A stretch of 19,950 bases of DNA from an uncultured Ideonella sp. (lineage in GTDB: Bacteria > Pseudomonadota > Gammaproteobacteria > Burkholderiales > Burkholderiaceae): contig CAMLGG010000075.1 in assembly GCA_946479475.1 (NCBI GenBank), positions 1-19,950 of the forward strand, given 5' to 3'. The position numbers were made by a program, and so were the translations under genes. Below are positions 1 through 7,345 of this stretch, piece by piece (the stretch's first letter is position 1; every line of letters starts with the position of its first letter). A model generated the notes under the pieces. The model had not been told where the DNA came from. It made no database searches and saw only the letters and a list, made by a program, of their open reading frames with translations.

Positions 1-1197
1 AGCGTGTTCGAGGCGGTCGGCCAGTTCTCGGCCGGCAAGATGAGCGAAGAGGACTTCTGCCAGATCGAGAAGCGCGCCATCCCGGGCACCGGCTCCTGCG
101 GCGGCATGTACACCGCCAACACCATGAGTTCGGCCTTCGAGGCGCTGGGCATGAGCCTGCCGTACTCGTCGACGATGGCCAACGTCGAGGACGAGATCGT
201 CGGCAGCGTCAAGCGCTGCGCGGCCGTGCTGGTGGAGGCGATCCGCCAGGACCTGAAGCCGCGAGACATCGTCACCAGGAAGTCGATGGAGAACGCGGTG
301 GCGGTCATCATGGCCACGGGAGGCTCGACCAACGCCGTGCTGCACTTCCTGGCCATTGCCCATGCGGCGGGGGTCGACTGGACCATCGATGATTTCGAGC
401 GCGTGCGCCGCAAGGTGCCGGTGATCTGCGACCTGAAGCCCAGTGGCCGCTTCCTGGCCATCGACCTGCATCGCGCCGGCGGCATCCCGCAGGTCATGAA
501 GCTGCTGCTCAACGCGGGGCTGCTGCACGGCGACTGCATGACCATCACCGGCAAGACCGTGGCCGAGAACCTGGCCGACGTGCCGGATGCACCGCCCTCC
601 GGCCAGGAGGTGATCCGCCCGCTTTCGACGCCGATGTACGAGGAAGGCCACCTGGCCATCCTCAAGGGCAACCTGTCTCCCGAGGGCTGCGTGGCGAAGA
701 TCTCCGGCCTGAAGAATCCGGTCATCACCGGCCCGGCCCGCGTCTTCGACGACGAGCAGTCGGCGCTGGCGGCCATCATGGCCAACCAGATCAAGGCCGG
801 CGACGTGATGGTGCTGCGCTACCTCGGCCCCAAGGGCGGCCCCGGCATGCCGGAGATGCTGGCCCCTACGGGTGCGCTGATCGGCCAGGGACTGGGCGAA
901 TCGGTCGGGCTGATCACCGACGGCCGATTCTCCGGCGGGACCTGGGGGATGGTCGTCGGCCACGTCGCGCCGGAGGCGTACGAGGGCGGCACCATCGCCC
1001 TGGTGCAGGAAGGCGACTCGATCACCATCGACGCGCACCGGCTGCTGCTGCAACTCAATGTCGACGATGCGGAGATCGAGAAGCGCCGCGCTGCGTGGAA
1101 GCGCCCTGCCCCGCGCTACAACCGCGGCGTGCTGGCGAAATTCGCCAAGAACGCCTGCAGTGCCAGCGGCGGTGCGGTTCTGGACCGCTTCGATTGA
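1..1197 (+). CDS. ilvD: Dihydroxy-acid dehydratase, C-terminal part (5' end outside window)
   Basis: This enzyme dehydrates 2,3-dihydroxy acids to 2-keto acids in valine and isoleucine biosynthesis, in the cytoplasm, using an Fe-S cluster. The open frame runs from base 1 with no start, so about 398 residues of a family that is usually 560-620 long are present; the N-terminal part is missing only because the window begins there. The fragment carries the family's cluster-binding cysteine in [14 protein letters not shown] (Cys about residue 33 of the fragment), the [11 protein letters not shown] segment, and the C-terminal signature [19 protein letters not shown]. It ends in TGA, 10 bp from the end of the convergent gene at 1208. 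The frame is intact. Identification is firm; regulation cannot be seen from here. Confidence 0.97.
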   Translation, partial: SVFEAVGQFSAGKMSEEDFCQIEKRAIPGTGSCGGMYTANTMSSAFEALGMSLPYSSTMANVEDEIVGSVKRCAAVLVEAIRQDLKPRDIVTRKSMENAVAVIMATGGSTNAVLHFLAIAHAAGVDWTIDDFERVRRKVPVICDLKPSGRFLAIDLHRAGGIPQVMKLLLNAGLLHGDCMTITGKTVAENLADVPDAPPSGQEVIRPLSTPMYEEGHLAILKGNLSPEGCVAKISGLKNPVITGPARVFDDEQSALAAIMANQIKAGDVMVLRYLGPKGGPGMPEMLAPTGALIGQGLGESVGLITDGRFSGGTWGMVVGHVAPEAYEGGTIALVQEGDSITIDAHRLLLQLNVDDAEIEKRRAAWKRPAPRYNRGVLAKFAKNACSASGGAVLDRFD

Positions 1198-1207
1198 GCT
1201 GAAGGGG

Positions 1208-1486
1208 TCAGCGGCGCCCGCCGCCCTTCTTCGGATCCTTCGGCCCCAGGCCGAGGTTGTCGATGTTGCGGCGGCGCCGGTCGGCCTTGCGCTGCTCGTC
1301 CTTCTCCATCTCGCGGCGCTTGGTCCAGCCGCTGGCGTCCGTCCAGGCCCACCAGGCCAGCGCGAGAATGAATGGCAAGGCGAACTTCCACAGGTCGCCG
1401 AAGAACTCGAGGTCCCAGTCGGCCATCGGGCTGACGCCTGCGATGCGCAAGGCAATCAGGATGACGCCGACAATGATGAAGAGCAT
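1208..1486 (-). CDS. Small Trp-rich membrane protein (TIGR04438-like)
   Basis: A 92-residue protein of unknown function. It begins with a hydrophobic helix (about residues 1-18), followed by a Trp-containing hydrophobic stretch (about 30-50, including WKFALPFILALAWWAW), then a strongly basic and charged tail (KRREMEKDEQRKADRRRR) ending KKGGGRR. This is the architecture of the 'small Trp-rich protein' family found in Burkholderiales, which is how I recognise it. The basic tail suggests both hydrophobic segments sit in the inner membrane with the tail in the cytoplasm. The ATG at 1486 is preceded by GGAG seven bases upstream, which supports the start. It converges on ilvD with 10 bp between. 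No biochemical role is known to me. Confidence 0.8.
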   Translation of the reverse strand: MLFIIVGVILIALRIAGVSPMADWDLEFFGDLWKFALPFILALAWWAWTDASGWTKRREMEKDEQRKADRRRRNIDNLGLGPKDPKKGGGRR

Positions 1487-1540
1487 GATCTCACTCCGTC
1501 ACGCAGATGACCGCCGGCGCAAGATCAGCGTCAACCGGGC

Positions 1541-1569
1541 TTTGTAAACTGCGTTGTTCCGACTGTAAT
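1541..1569 (+). promoter_or_regulatory. Candidate sigma-70 promoter for the cytochrome c gene
   Basis: TTTGTA at 1541-1546 (or TTGTAA shifted by one) lies 17 bp (16 bp for TTGTAA) before TGTAAT at 1564-1569. Transcription would begin near 1576, about 38 bases before the ATG at 1614. It is the only AT-rich stretch in the 127-bp gap between the divergent small Trp-rich gene and the cytochrome gene. Inferred from sequence only. Confidence 0.5.
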
Positions 1570-1613
1570 TCAGCCCTGAAGAGATTCACCCAACCAACGT
1601 CGTGAAGGACCCC

Positions 1614-1910
1614 ATGAAAGCCTTGATCGCACTGCTCGCCGTCGCCGCCGTCTCGCCTGCGTTCGCCAACGCCGACCTGGCTGCGAAGAAGAACTGCCTC
1701 GCCTGCCACGCCGTCGACAAGAAGGTGGTGGGTCCGGCCTACAAGGATGTGGCGGCCAAGTACGCCGGCCAGAAGGACGCCGTGGCGAAGCTGGCCGAGA
1801 AGATCCAGAAGGGCGGCGTCGGCGTCTGGGGCCAGGTCCCGATGCCGGCCAACCCGGTGACGCCGGATGAGGCCAAGCAACTGGCCACCTGGGTGCTGTC
1901 GCTCAAGTAA
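1614..1910 (+). CDS. Periplasmic class I cytochrome c (c551/c552-like)
   Basis: A 98-residue small electron-carrier cytochrome c. Residues 1-18 (MKALIALLAVAAVSPAFA) are a Sec signal peptide, so the mature protein of about 80 residues is periplasmic. Haem attaches covalently at C28-L-A-C31-H32; the distal axial ligand is most likely Met77 in VPMPAN. Size, haem position and the C-terminal helix (DEAKQLATWVLSL) match the cytochrome c551/c552 family, which passes electrons to terminal oxidases or nitrite reductases. An in-frame GTG at 1602 would add four residues before the signal peptide; I prefer the ATG at 1614 because GAAGGA at 1604-1609 then serves as the ribosome binding site. The gene is monocistronic, with a promoter candidate upstream and a strong terminator at 1933. 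Confidence 0.93.
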   Translation: MKALIALLAVAAVSPAFANADLAAKKNCLACHAVDKKVVGPAYKDVAAKYAGQKDAVAKLAEKIQKGGVGVWGQVPMPANPVTPDEAKQLATWVLSLK

Positions 1911-1932
1911 GCGGCACAGGTCCGCGAAGAAG

Positions 1933-1956
1933 AAGCCCCGCGTCGCGGGGCTTTTT
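1933..1956 (+). terminator. Intrinsic terminator after the cytochrome c gene
   Basis: The stem AAGCCCCG (1933-1940) pairs with CGGGGCTT (1946-1953) around loop CGTCG, and a run of five T (1952-1956) follows on the plus strand. It begins 23 bases after the cytochrome stop codon. On the minus strand the same stem is followed by CTTCTTC, so it may also stop read-through from acs. Confidence 0.9.
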
Positions 1957-1974
1957 CATTTGTACTGCGACGGC

Positions 1975-2022
1975 GGGGTTCTGGTGTTCGCTCACATCGC
2001 TGGCGCGATATGAGCAAACCCC
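1975..2022 (-). other. Hairpin in the acs 3' untranslated region
   Basis: Read on the minus strand, GCTCATATCGC (2015-2005) pairs with GCGATGTGAGC (2000-1990) around a four-base loop. The pairing is complete in RNA if one U-G wobble is allowed. On the plus strand the same place is a C-A mismatch, so the structure is better in an acs transcript than in a cytochrome transcript. Flanking GGGGTTT (2022-2016) and AACCCC (1980-1975) could extend it across a bulge. No T-run follows. Confidence 0.55.
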
Positions 2023-2045
2023 GAATCCGTCCGTGCGCTCCGCGC

Positions 2046-2066
2046 GGCGCCGGCGATGCCGGCGCC
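2046..2066. repeat. Perfect 9-bp inverted repeat, second hairpin after acs
   Basis: GGCGCCGGC (2046-2054) and GCCGGCGCC (2058-2066) are perfect complements around a three-base loop. The hairpin abuts the next one at 2067 with no base between. It has no T-run on either side, so it is not a typical intrinsic terminator; mRNA end protection or help to rho-dependent termination are possible roles. Confidence 0.75.
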
Positions 2067-2100
2067 CCTGGATCAGTTGTTCTCCGACAACTGATCCAGG
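2067..2100. repeat. Perfect 14-bp inverted repeat overlapping the acs stop codon
   Basis: CCTGGATCAGTTGT (2067-2080) and ACAACTGATCCAGG (2087-2100) are perfect complements around loop TCTCCG. The repeat covers the last nine acs codons (encoding LDQLSENN and neighbours) and the stop at 2073-2075, so one arm and the loop are coding and the other contains the stop. A 14-bp perfect stem inside coding sequence is unusual. No T-run follows. Likely an mRNA 3'-end structure or part of an extragenic palindrome. Confidence 0.8.
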
Positions 2101-4037
2101 ATGGCCGGATTCTCCAAAGTGCTGGTGTCCTGGGTGATCGCCTCGCCCTTCGCGATCGACCGCAGCAGGCGGCGCATGATCTTGCCGGAGCGGGTCTTGG
2201 GCAGGTTGTCGCCGAAGCGGATGTCCTTGGGCTTGGCGATCGGGCCGATCTCCTTGCCGACGTGGTCGCGCAACTGCTTGGCGATCGCCTTGGCCTCCTC
2301 GCCGGTGGGGCGGGGGCGCTTCAGCACGACGAACGCGCAGATGGCCTCGCCGGTGGTGTCGTCCGGGCGGCCGACCACGGCGGCCTCGGCGACCAGCTCG
2401 GTGCAGCTGACGAGCGCGGACTCGATCTCCATCGTGCCCATGCGATGGCCCGAGACGTTCAGCACGTCGTCGATGCGGCCGGTGATGGTGAAGTAGCCCG
2501 TCTTGGCGTCGCGGATGGCGCCGTCGCCGGCGAGGTAGTAGCCCTTGAGCTCGGGCGGGTAGTAGCTCTTCTTGAAGCGCTCCGGGTCGCCCCAGATGGT
2601 GCGGATCATCGAGGGCCAGGGCTTCTTGACCACCAGGATGCCGCCCTGCCCGTTCGGGACGTCGTTGCCGGTCTCGTCGACGATGGCGGCCTGGATGCCC
2701 GGGAACGGCAGCGTGCAGGAGCCTGGCACCAGCGGCGTGGCGCCCGGCAGCGGGGTGATCATGTGGCCGCCGGTCTCGGTCTGCCAGAAAGTGTCGACGA
2801 TCGGGCAACGGCCGCCACCCACGTGCAGGTGATACCACTCCCAAGCCGCCGGGTTGATCGGCTCGCCCACGGAGCCGAGGATGCGCAGGGAAGACAGGTC
2901 GTAGTTCTTCGGGTGGACAGCCTCGTTGGACTCGGCCGCCTTGATCAGGGACCGGATGGCCGTCGGCGCCGTGTAGAAGACCGAGACCTTGTGCTTCTGG
3001 ATCATCTGCCAGAAGCGGCCGGCATCCGGATAGGTGGGTACGCCTTCGAAGACGATCTCGGTGGCGCCCAGCGCCAGGGGGCCGTAGGTGATGTAGGTGT
3101 GGCCGGTGACCCAGCCGATGTCGGCCGTGCACCAGAAGACGTCGTCGGGCTGGAGGTCGAAGGTCCACTTGGTGGTGAGCGCCGCGTGCACCAGGTAGCC
3201 ACCCGTCGAGTGCTGCACGCCCTTGGGCTTGCCGGTGGAGCCCGAGGTGTAGAGCAGGAACAGCGGGTGCTCGGCCTCGACCCATTCCGGCTCACAGGTG
3301 GCCGGCTGGCCGCCGATCACGTCTTCCATCCACAGGTCGCGGCCCGCCGTCATCGCCACCGGGGCGCCACTGCGCTTGACGACCAGGACGTTCTTCACCG
3401 CTTCGCAGCCGCCCAGCGCAATGGCCTCGTCGACGATGGCCTTCAGCGGGAGCTGCTTGCCGCCGCGGATCTGGTGGTCGGCCGTGATCACGGCCTTGGC
3501 GCCGGTGTCCTCGATCCGGTCGCGCAGCGACTGGGCGGAGAAGCCGCCGAACACGACGGAGTGCGTCACGCCGAGGCGGGCGCAGGCCTGCATGGCGGCC
3601 ACGCCGTCGATCGACATCGAGATGTAGATCACCACCCGGTCGCCCTTGGCAAGGCCCAGCGACTTCAGGCCGTTGGCGATCTTGCAGGTGCGAGCCAGCA
3701 GCTCGGAATAACTGACCTTGGTGACCTCGCCGCCATCGGCCTCGAAGATGATCGCCGTCTTGTCGCCCAGGCCGCGCTCGACGTTGCGGTCGAGGCAGTT
3801 GTACGAGGCGTTCAGGGTGCCGTCCTCGTACCACCTGAAGAACGGCGGCCGGCTTTCATCGAGCACCTTGGTGAAGGGCTTTTTCCAGCTGACCGTCTCG
3901 CGCCCGAGGCGGCCCCAGTAGCCGGCGTAATCGGCCTCGGCCTCCTTGCACAGGGCCTCGTACGCGGCCATGCCAGACACCGCCGCCTTCGCTGCCAGTC
4001 CGGCGGGCGGGGCGTAGGTCTTCAGCTCTTCGCTCAT
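2073..4037 (-). CDS. acs: Acetyl-CoA synthetase (AMP-forming)
   Basis: This enzyme activates acetate with ATP and CoA to acetyl-CoA in the cytoplasm. The 654-residue product matches the usual size (about 650). Visible motifs: [15 protein letters not shown] (about 161-175), the nucleotide-binding loop [11 protein letters not shown] (263-273), [12 protein letters not shown], the ATP-binding/hinge segment YYLAGDGA with [15 protein letters not shown], and the C-terminal catalytic lysine in [14 protein letters not shown] (about Lys619), the residue acetylated by Pat-type enzymes in this family. The frame is open for 63 more codons upstream, but the ATG at 4037 is preceded by GAGGAGA and gives the family N-terminus. 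It lies alone on the minus strand, convergent with the cytochrome gene and divergent from the YqhA gene, with dyads at both ends of the gene. Confidence 0.97.
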   Translation of the reverse strand: MSEELKTYAPPAGLAAKAAVSGMAAYEALCKEAEADYAGYWGRLGRETVSWKKPFTKVLDESRPPFFRWYEDGTLNASYNCLDRNVERGLGDKTAIIFEADGGEVTKVSYSELLARTCKIANGLKSLGLAKGDRVVIYISMSIDGVAAMQACARLGVTHSVVFGGFSAQSLRDRIEDTGAKAVITADHQIRGGKQLPLKAIVDEAIALGGCEAVKNVLVVKRSGAPVAMTAGRDLWMEDVIGGQPATCEPEWVEAEHPLFLLYTSGSTGKPKGVQHSTGGYLVHAALTTKWTFDLQPDDVFWCTADIGWVTGHTYITYGPLALGATEIVFEGVPTYPDAGRFWQMIQKHKVSVFYTAPTAIRSLIKAAESNEAVHPKNYDLSSLRILGSVGEPINPAAWEWYHLHVGGGRCPIVDTFWQTETGGHMITPLPGATPLVPGSCTLPFPGIQAAIVDETGNDVPNGQGGILVVKKPWPSMIRTIWGDPERFKKSYYPPELKGYYLAGDGAIRDAKTGYFTITGRIDDVLNVSGHRMGTMEIESALVSCTELVAEAAVVGRPDDTTGEAICAFVVLKRPRPTGEEAKAIAKQLRDHVGKEIGPIAKPKDIRFGDNLPKTRSGKIMRRLLRSIAKGEAITQDTSTLENPAILDQLSENN

Positions 4038-4088
4038 CGATGGTCTCCTCAAGCTCCAGACATCGGCGGCCGGCAGGCGCGCCTTCAG

Positions 4089-4117
4089 GTTGCAACAGTT
4101 GCTGCAACTGTCGTCAA
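4089..4117 (-). promoter_or_regulatory. Candidate acs promoter with embedded palindromic operator
   Basis: On the minus strand TTGACG (4117-4112) and TGCAAC (4094-4089) are 17 bp apart, a plausible but weak -35/-10 pair giving a leader of about 45 bases. The spacer is almost filled by the palindrome CAGTTGCTGCAACTG (4096-4110, arms of 7 bp), overlapped by a TTGCA/TGCAA pair. A dyad in the -35/-10 spacer is a classic operator position. The regulator is not identifiable from sequence. An alternative -35 TTGACA lies at 4160-4155 but lacks a good -10. Confidence 0.45.
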
Positions 4118-4181
4118 GGCGACTGACGAACGGCTTACTCCCGGCGGCCCCGGCTGTCAACGCCGCGCCCGAACCGGCTTC

Positions 4182-4187
4182 TACAAT
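4182..4187 (+). promoter_or_regulatory. Candidate -10 element for the YqhA-family gene
   Basis: TACAAT on the plus strand, 20 bases before the ATG at 4208, in otherwise very GC-rich DNA. I see no good -35 at the right distance. Transcription from here would leave a leader of only about 14 bases. Confidence 0.45.
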
Positions 4188-4207
4188 CCGCCGCGCCCGA
4201 CCAGAGA

Positions 4208-4867
4208 ATGTCGCACAACCCCACACCCACGATGGCGTCCAACCCCGAGAAAATCCCCCCGCGCCTGAGGCCCCTGCCCCAGCTGATCTTCGCCAGCCGG
4301 TGGCTGCAGCTGCCGCTGTACCTCGGTCTGATCGTGGCGCAGGCCGTGTACGTCTACCAGTTCTGGGGCGAGCTGATCCACCTCATCGAGGCGGTCTTCG
4401 GAAGCAAGGAGGCGCTCGAGACGCTGGTCGGCAGCCTGGGCTACAAGGGCGCGGCCATCACGGACGCCGCTGGCAACGTCACCGGCCATGCGCCTATCGT
4501 GAAGCTGAGCGAGACCATCATCATGCTGGTGGTGCTGGGCCTGATCGACGTGGTGATGATCTCCAACCTGCTGATCATGGTGATCGTGGGCGGCTACGAG
4601 ACCTTCGTCTCCAGGCTGGAGCTGGATTCCCATCCCGACCAGCCCGAATGGCTCAGCCACGTGAACGCCTCGGTGCTGAAGGTCAAGCTGGCCACGGCCA
4701 TCATCGGGATCAGCTCGATCCACCTGCTCAAGACCTTCATCAACGCGGAGAACTACACCGAGAAGACGCTGATGTGGCAGACGCTGATCCACATCGCCTT
4801 CCTGCTGTCGGCGCTGGCCATCGCGGCCGCCGACCGGGTGATGCCGGCGGCGCACCAGAAGCACTGA
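4208..4867 (+). CDS. YqhA / UPF0114 family inner membrane protein
   Basis: A 219-residue integral membrane protein of the YqhA (TIGR00645) family, whose function is not established. Hydrophobic helices are visible at about residues 34-52 ([20 protein letters not shown]), 100-130 ([20 protein letters not shown] then IMVIVGGYE), 155-172 and 188-206. The family signature is [20 protein letters not shown] followed by [19 protein letters not shown]. The protein is a little longer than the E. coli member because of an N-terminal extension and a loop insertion (about 65-97). The ATG at 4208 has only a weak AGAGA ribosome binding site; Met9 (4232) is an alternative without a better one. It is divergent from acs and transcribed alone. 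Confidence 0.88.
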   Translation: MSHNPTPTMASNPEKIPPRLRPLPQLIFASRWLQLPLYLGLIVAQAVYVYQFWGELIHLIEAVFGSKEALETLVGSLGYKGAAITDAAGNVTGHAPIVKLSETIIMLVVLGLIDVVMISNLLIMVIVGGYETFVSRLELDSHPDQPEWLSHVNASVLKVKLATAIIGISSIHLLKTFINAENYTEKTLMWQTLIHIAFLLSALAIAAADRVMPAAHQKH

Positions 4868-4894
4868 TCGCCCCTCGGCGCGCCGCCCTGCTCC

Positions 4895-5434
4895 TCACAG
4901 CGTCACATTGACGGTGCGTGCCGTTGTCTGGCCATTGGGCGGCACGGTGATTGGGGCCAGCGTGCCTGTAGCGTCGACCTGCTCGAGGATGGGATTGGTG
5001 CCGAAGGTGTTCACCATGAAGTTGGTGTAGACCTGGTCGCTTGCACTGTTGAGCAGCCAGGAGTAGTTGACGTTGACGAGGCAGGTGGCGGTGCTGCCAT
5101 TTCGCGTGGCGATGGCGGTCTTCGAGCTGGTGTAGTTCAGGCCCGAGACGTCGATCACCGAGACCGTCTGGGTGCAGTGGATGGGCCAGTCCGAAGGGAT
5201 GCCCGACTTCAGCGTGATGACGAACTTCAGGCTGAAGGTGCCGCTGTAGACCGCCTGCGCATCGGGCCCCAGGTCGGCAGAGAACGGCGGATTCGGCGTG
5301 GCGACGAACTGGCCGCTTCGGACATCCAAGTAGCCGGGGATCTGACCCTTTGCCTGGCCGGCTGCCCATGAAGCGACAGGGGCGGCGAAGCAGGTGGCCA
5401 GCACGGCCAGAGCGAGCGAACGGCGATAGGACAT
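4895..5434 (-). CDS. Secreted protein of unknown function
   Basis: A 179-residue protein I do not recognise. Residues 1-24 form a clear Sec signal peptide (basic MSYRRS, hydrophobic core, ASWA cleavage region), so it is exported. The mature part is rich in Ser, Thr, Val and Asn in alternating patterns that suggest a beta-sandwich. It has just two cysteines (Cys87 and Cys118), which could form a disulphide in the periplasm. There is no lipobox, membrane anchor or catalytic motif I can name. The start at 5434 is well supported by GGAGAGA four bases upstream. It is convergent with the YqhA gene (27 bp gap, no terminator seen) and divergent from fumarase. Confidence 0.75.
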   Translation of the reverse strand: MSYRRSLALAVLATCFAAPVASWAAGQAKGQIPGYLDVRSGQFVATPNPPFSADLGPDAQAVYSGTFSLKFVITLKSGIPSDWPIHCTQTVSVIDVSGLNYTSSKTAIATRNGSTATCLVNVNYSWLLNSASDQVYTNFMVNTFGTNPILEQVDATGTLAPITVPPNGQTTARTVNVTL

Positions 5435-5494
5435 GGGTCTCTCCTCGTTGTGACGTGAACACCGCGCGGCCAGCCCTCAGCGGCCGCGCACTTG

Positions 5495-5511
5495 CTGCAA
5501 TCGGATTGCAG
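5495..5511. promoter_or_regulatory. 17-bp perfect palindrome, candidate operator
   Basis: CTGCAATCGGATTGCAG has 8-bp arms around one central base. It lies in the 229-bp gap between the divergent secreted-protein gene (start 5434) and fumarase (start 5664), about 60 bases upstream of the former and about 80 bp upstream of the candidate fumarase -10. A nearly perfect dyad of this size is typical of a dimeric regulator site. The regulator and the gene it controls are not known. Confidence 0.5.
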
Positions 5512-5589
5512 GGGAATCGTATGCCACGGTCCGTCGCGCCTCTGCGGCGCCTTGCCCCCCGTTGTAGGGATGGCGACAGGCCCGTTGAG

Positions 5590-5595
5590 TAAAAT
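5590..5595 (+). promoter_or_regulatory. Candidate -10 element for fumarase
   Basis: TAAAAT on the plus strand, in a GC-rich setting, about 70 bases upstream of the fumarase ATG. No convincing -35 at 16-18 bp; TTGTAG at 5562-5567 is 22 bp away. Confidence 0.4.
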
Positions 5596-5663
5596 TGTGG
5601 GCTGCTCGCGACGGCATCGCCACGGTTGGCGGCGCCTCCTTCCTCCCCTTCAACTCCTCAGCC

Positions 5664-7187
5664 ATGACCACCATCCGCCAGGCCGACCTCGTCGAATCCG
5701 TTGCCAGCGCACTGCAGTACATCAGCTATTACCACCCGGCGGACTACATCGCACACCTGGCCCGCGCCTATGAGCGGGAACAGAGTCCTGCCGCCAGGGA
5801 TGCCATCGCCCAGATCCTGACGAATTCGCGCATGTCCGCCGAGGGCCGCAGGCCGATCTGCCAGGACACCGGGATCGTCAACGTCTTCCTCAAGATCGGC
5901 ATGGACGTGAAGTGGGAAGGCTTCACGGGTTCTATCGCCGACGCAATCAACGAGGGCGTGCGCCGCGGCTACATGAATCCGGAGAACGTGCTGCGCGCCT
6001 CCGTGCTTGCCGATCCGATCTTCGAGCGCAAGAACACCAAGGACAACACGCCGGCCGTGATCCACATGGAGCTCGTTCCCGGCAACACGGTGGACGTGAC
6101 CGTGGCGGCCAAGGGCGGCGGCTCGGAGAACAAGTCCAAGATGCAGATGCTCAATCCCAGCGACAGCCTGGTCGACTGGGTGCTCAAGACGGTCCCGACC
6201 ATGGGCGCCGGCTGGTGCCCGCCCGGCATGCTGGGCATCGGCATCGGCGGCACGGCGGAGAAGGCCGTCCTCCTGGCGAAGGAGGCGCTGATGGAGGACA
6301 TCGACATGTACGAACTGCTCCAGCGCGGCCCCTCGAACAAGCTCGAGGAACTGCGCATCGAGCTGTACGAGAAGGTCAATGCCCTGGGCATCGGGGCGCA
6401 AGGCCTCGGCGGCCTCACGACGGTGCTGGACATCAAGATCAAGACGTATCCGACACACGCGGCGTCGCTCCCGGTGGCGATGATCCCGAATTGCGCAGCC
6501 ACCCGCCACGCCCACTTCGTGCTCGACGGCTCGGGCGCCGTCCACCTGGATCCTCCCAGCCTGGACCTCTGGCCCGACGTGCATTGGGCGCCGGACTACA
6601 ACAAGAGCAAGCGTGTCGACCTGAACAAGTTGACCAAGGAAGAGGTCGCCAGCTGGAAGCCCGGCGACACCCTGCTGCTCAACGGCAAGATGCTCACCGG
6701 CCGCGACGCCGCGCACAAGCGCATCCAGGACATGCTGGCCAAGGGTGAGCCACTCCCGGTCGACTTCACCAACCGCGTCATCTACTACGTGGGCCCGGTG
6801 GATCCGGTGCGAGACGAAGTCGTCGGACCCGCCGGCCCGACCACCGCGACGCGGATGGACAAGTTCACCCGCATGATGCTCGAGAAGACCGGGCTCATCG
6901 CCATGGTCGGAAAGGCCGAGCGCGGCCCGGTCGCGATCGAGGCGATCCGCGACAACAAGAGCGCCTACCTGATGGCCGTCGGCGGCGCCGCCTATCTCGT
7001 CTCCAAGGCGATCAAGGCTGCCAAGGTGGTCGGTTTCGCCGACCTGGGCATGGAAGCCATCTACGAGTTCGACGTGGTCGACATGCCGGTGACGGTCGCG
7101 GTGGATGCCGGCGGCACCAGCGCGCACGTCGAGGGCCCCAGGGTCTGGCAGTCACGGATCGCCAGCATTCCCGTGGCCATCGCTTGA
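5664..7187 (+). CDS. fumA: Fumarate hydratase, class I (4Fe-4S)
   Basis: Interconverts fumarate and malate in the TCA cycle, in the cytoplasm, using an oxygen-sensitive 4Fe-4S cluster. The product is 507 residues, the normal length for the fused two-domain class I form. The N-terminal alpha domain contains the three expected cluster cysteines: Cys66 in RPICQDTG, Cys185 in GAGWCPPGMLGIGIGG, and Cys277 in IPNCAATRHAHF; their spacing fits the family. The C-terminal beta domain includes KMLTGRDAAHKR and YYVGPVDP. The ATG at 5664 begins the family N-terminus MTTIRQADLV; it has no strong ribosome binding site, and the frame is open 23 codons upstream from a TTG at 5595 that overlaps the -10, so I reject the longer start. 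The symbol follows the E. coli class I enzyme; fumA and fumB cannot be told apart. Confidence 0.95.
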   Translation: MTTIRQADLVESVASALQYISYYHPADYIAHLARAYEREQSPAARDAIAQILTNSRMSAEGRRPICQDTGIVNVFLKIGMDVKWEGFTGSIADAINEGVRRGYMNPENVLRASVLADPIFERKNTKDNTPAVIHMELVPGNTVDVTVAAKGGGSENKSKMQMLNPSDSLVDWVLKTVPTMGAGWCPPGMLGIGIGGTAEKAVLLAKEALMEDIDMYELLQRGPSNKLEELRIELYEKVNALGIGAQGLGGLTTVLDIKIKTYPTHAASLPVAMIPNCAATRHAHFVLDGSGAVHLDPPSLDLWPDVHWAPDYNKSKRVDLNKLTKEEVASWKPGDTLLLNGKMLTGRDAAHKRIQDMLAKGEPLPVDFTNRVIYYVGPVDPVRDEVVGPAGPTTATRMDKFTRMMLEKTGLIAMVGKAERGPVAIEAIRDNKSAYLMAVGGAAYLVSKAIKAAKVVGFADLGMEAIYEFDVVDMPVTVAVDAGGTSAHVEGPRVWQSRIASIPVAIA

Positions 7188-7243
7188 GCGCGGCATCCCC
7201 CCTTTGATGGATTCGCCGCCCAGGCGCCACATGCGGCACCTCC

Positions 7244-7249
7244 TAGAAT
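7244..7249 (+). promoter_or_regulatory. Candidate -10 element for the secreted protein at 7346
   Basis: TAGAAT on the plus strand in the 158-bp gap after fumarase, about 97 bases before the next ATG. No clear -35. The rest of the gap shows no terminator or other structure I can support. Confidence 0.35.
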
Positions 7250-7345
7250 CAGATCTCACAGGCGACGCAGAGGAGGGCTCGTACGCCTGAGCGGGCATGT
7301 GCATCGGGCCATGGCTGCGCACAAGCAGCCTTCCGAGGAGCTTCC

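Noticed and set aside
4155..4160. TTGACA on the minus strand as the acs -35
   Set aside because: The hexamer is perfect but the sequence 16-18 bp downstream (TAAGCC and neighbours) is a poor -10. Kept only as an alternative.
2010..4268. 752-codon open frame on the plus strand, opposite acs
   Set aside because: It is the mirror of the acs coding sequence. High GC at third positions removes stop codons from the opposite strand; the translation shows no family features and is rich in Gly, Asp, His and Arg.
5658..7127. 489-codon open frame on the minus strand, opposite fumarase
   Set aside because: Shadow of the fumarase frame; no start context or recognisable domain.
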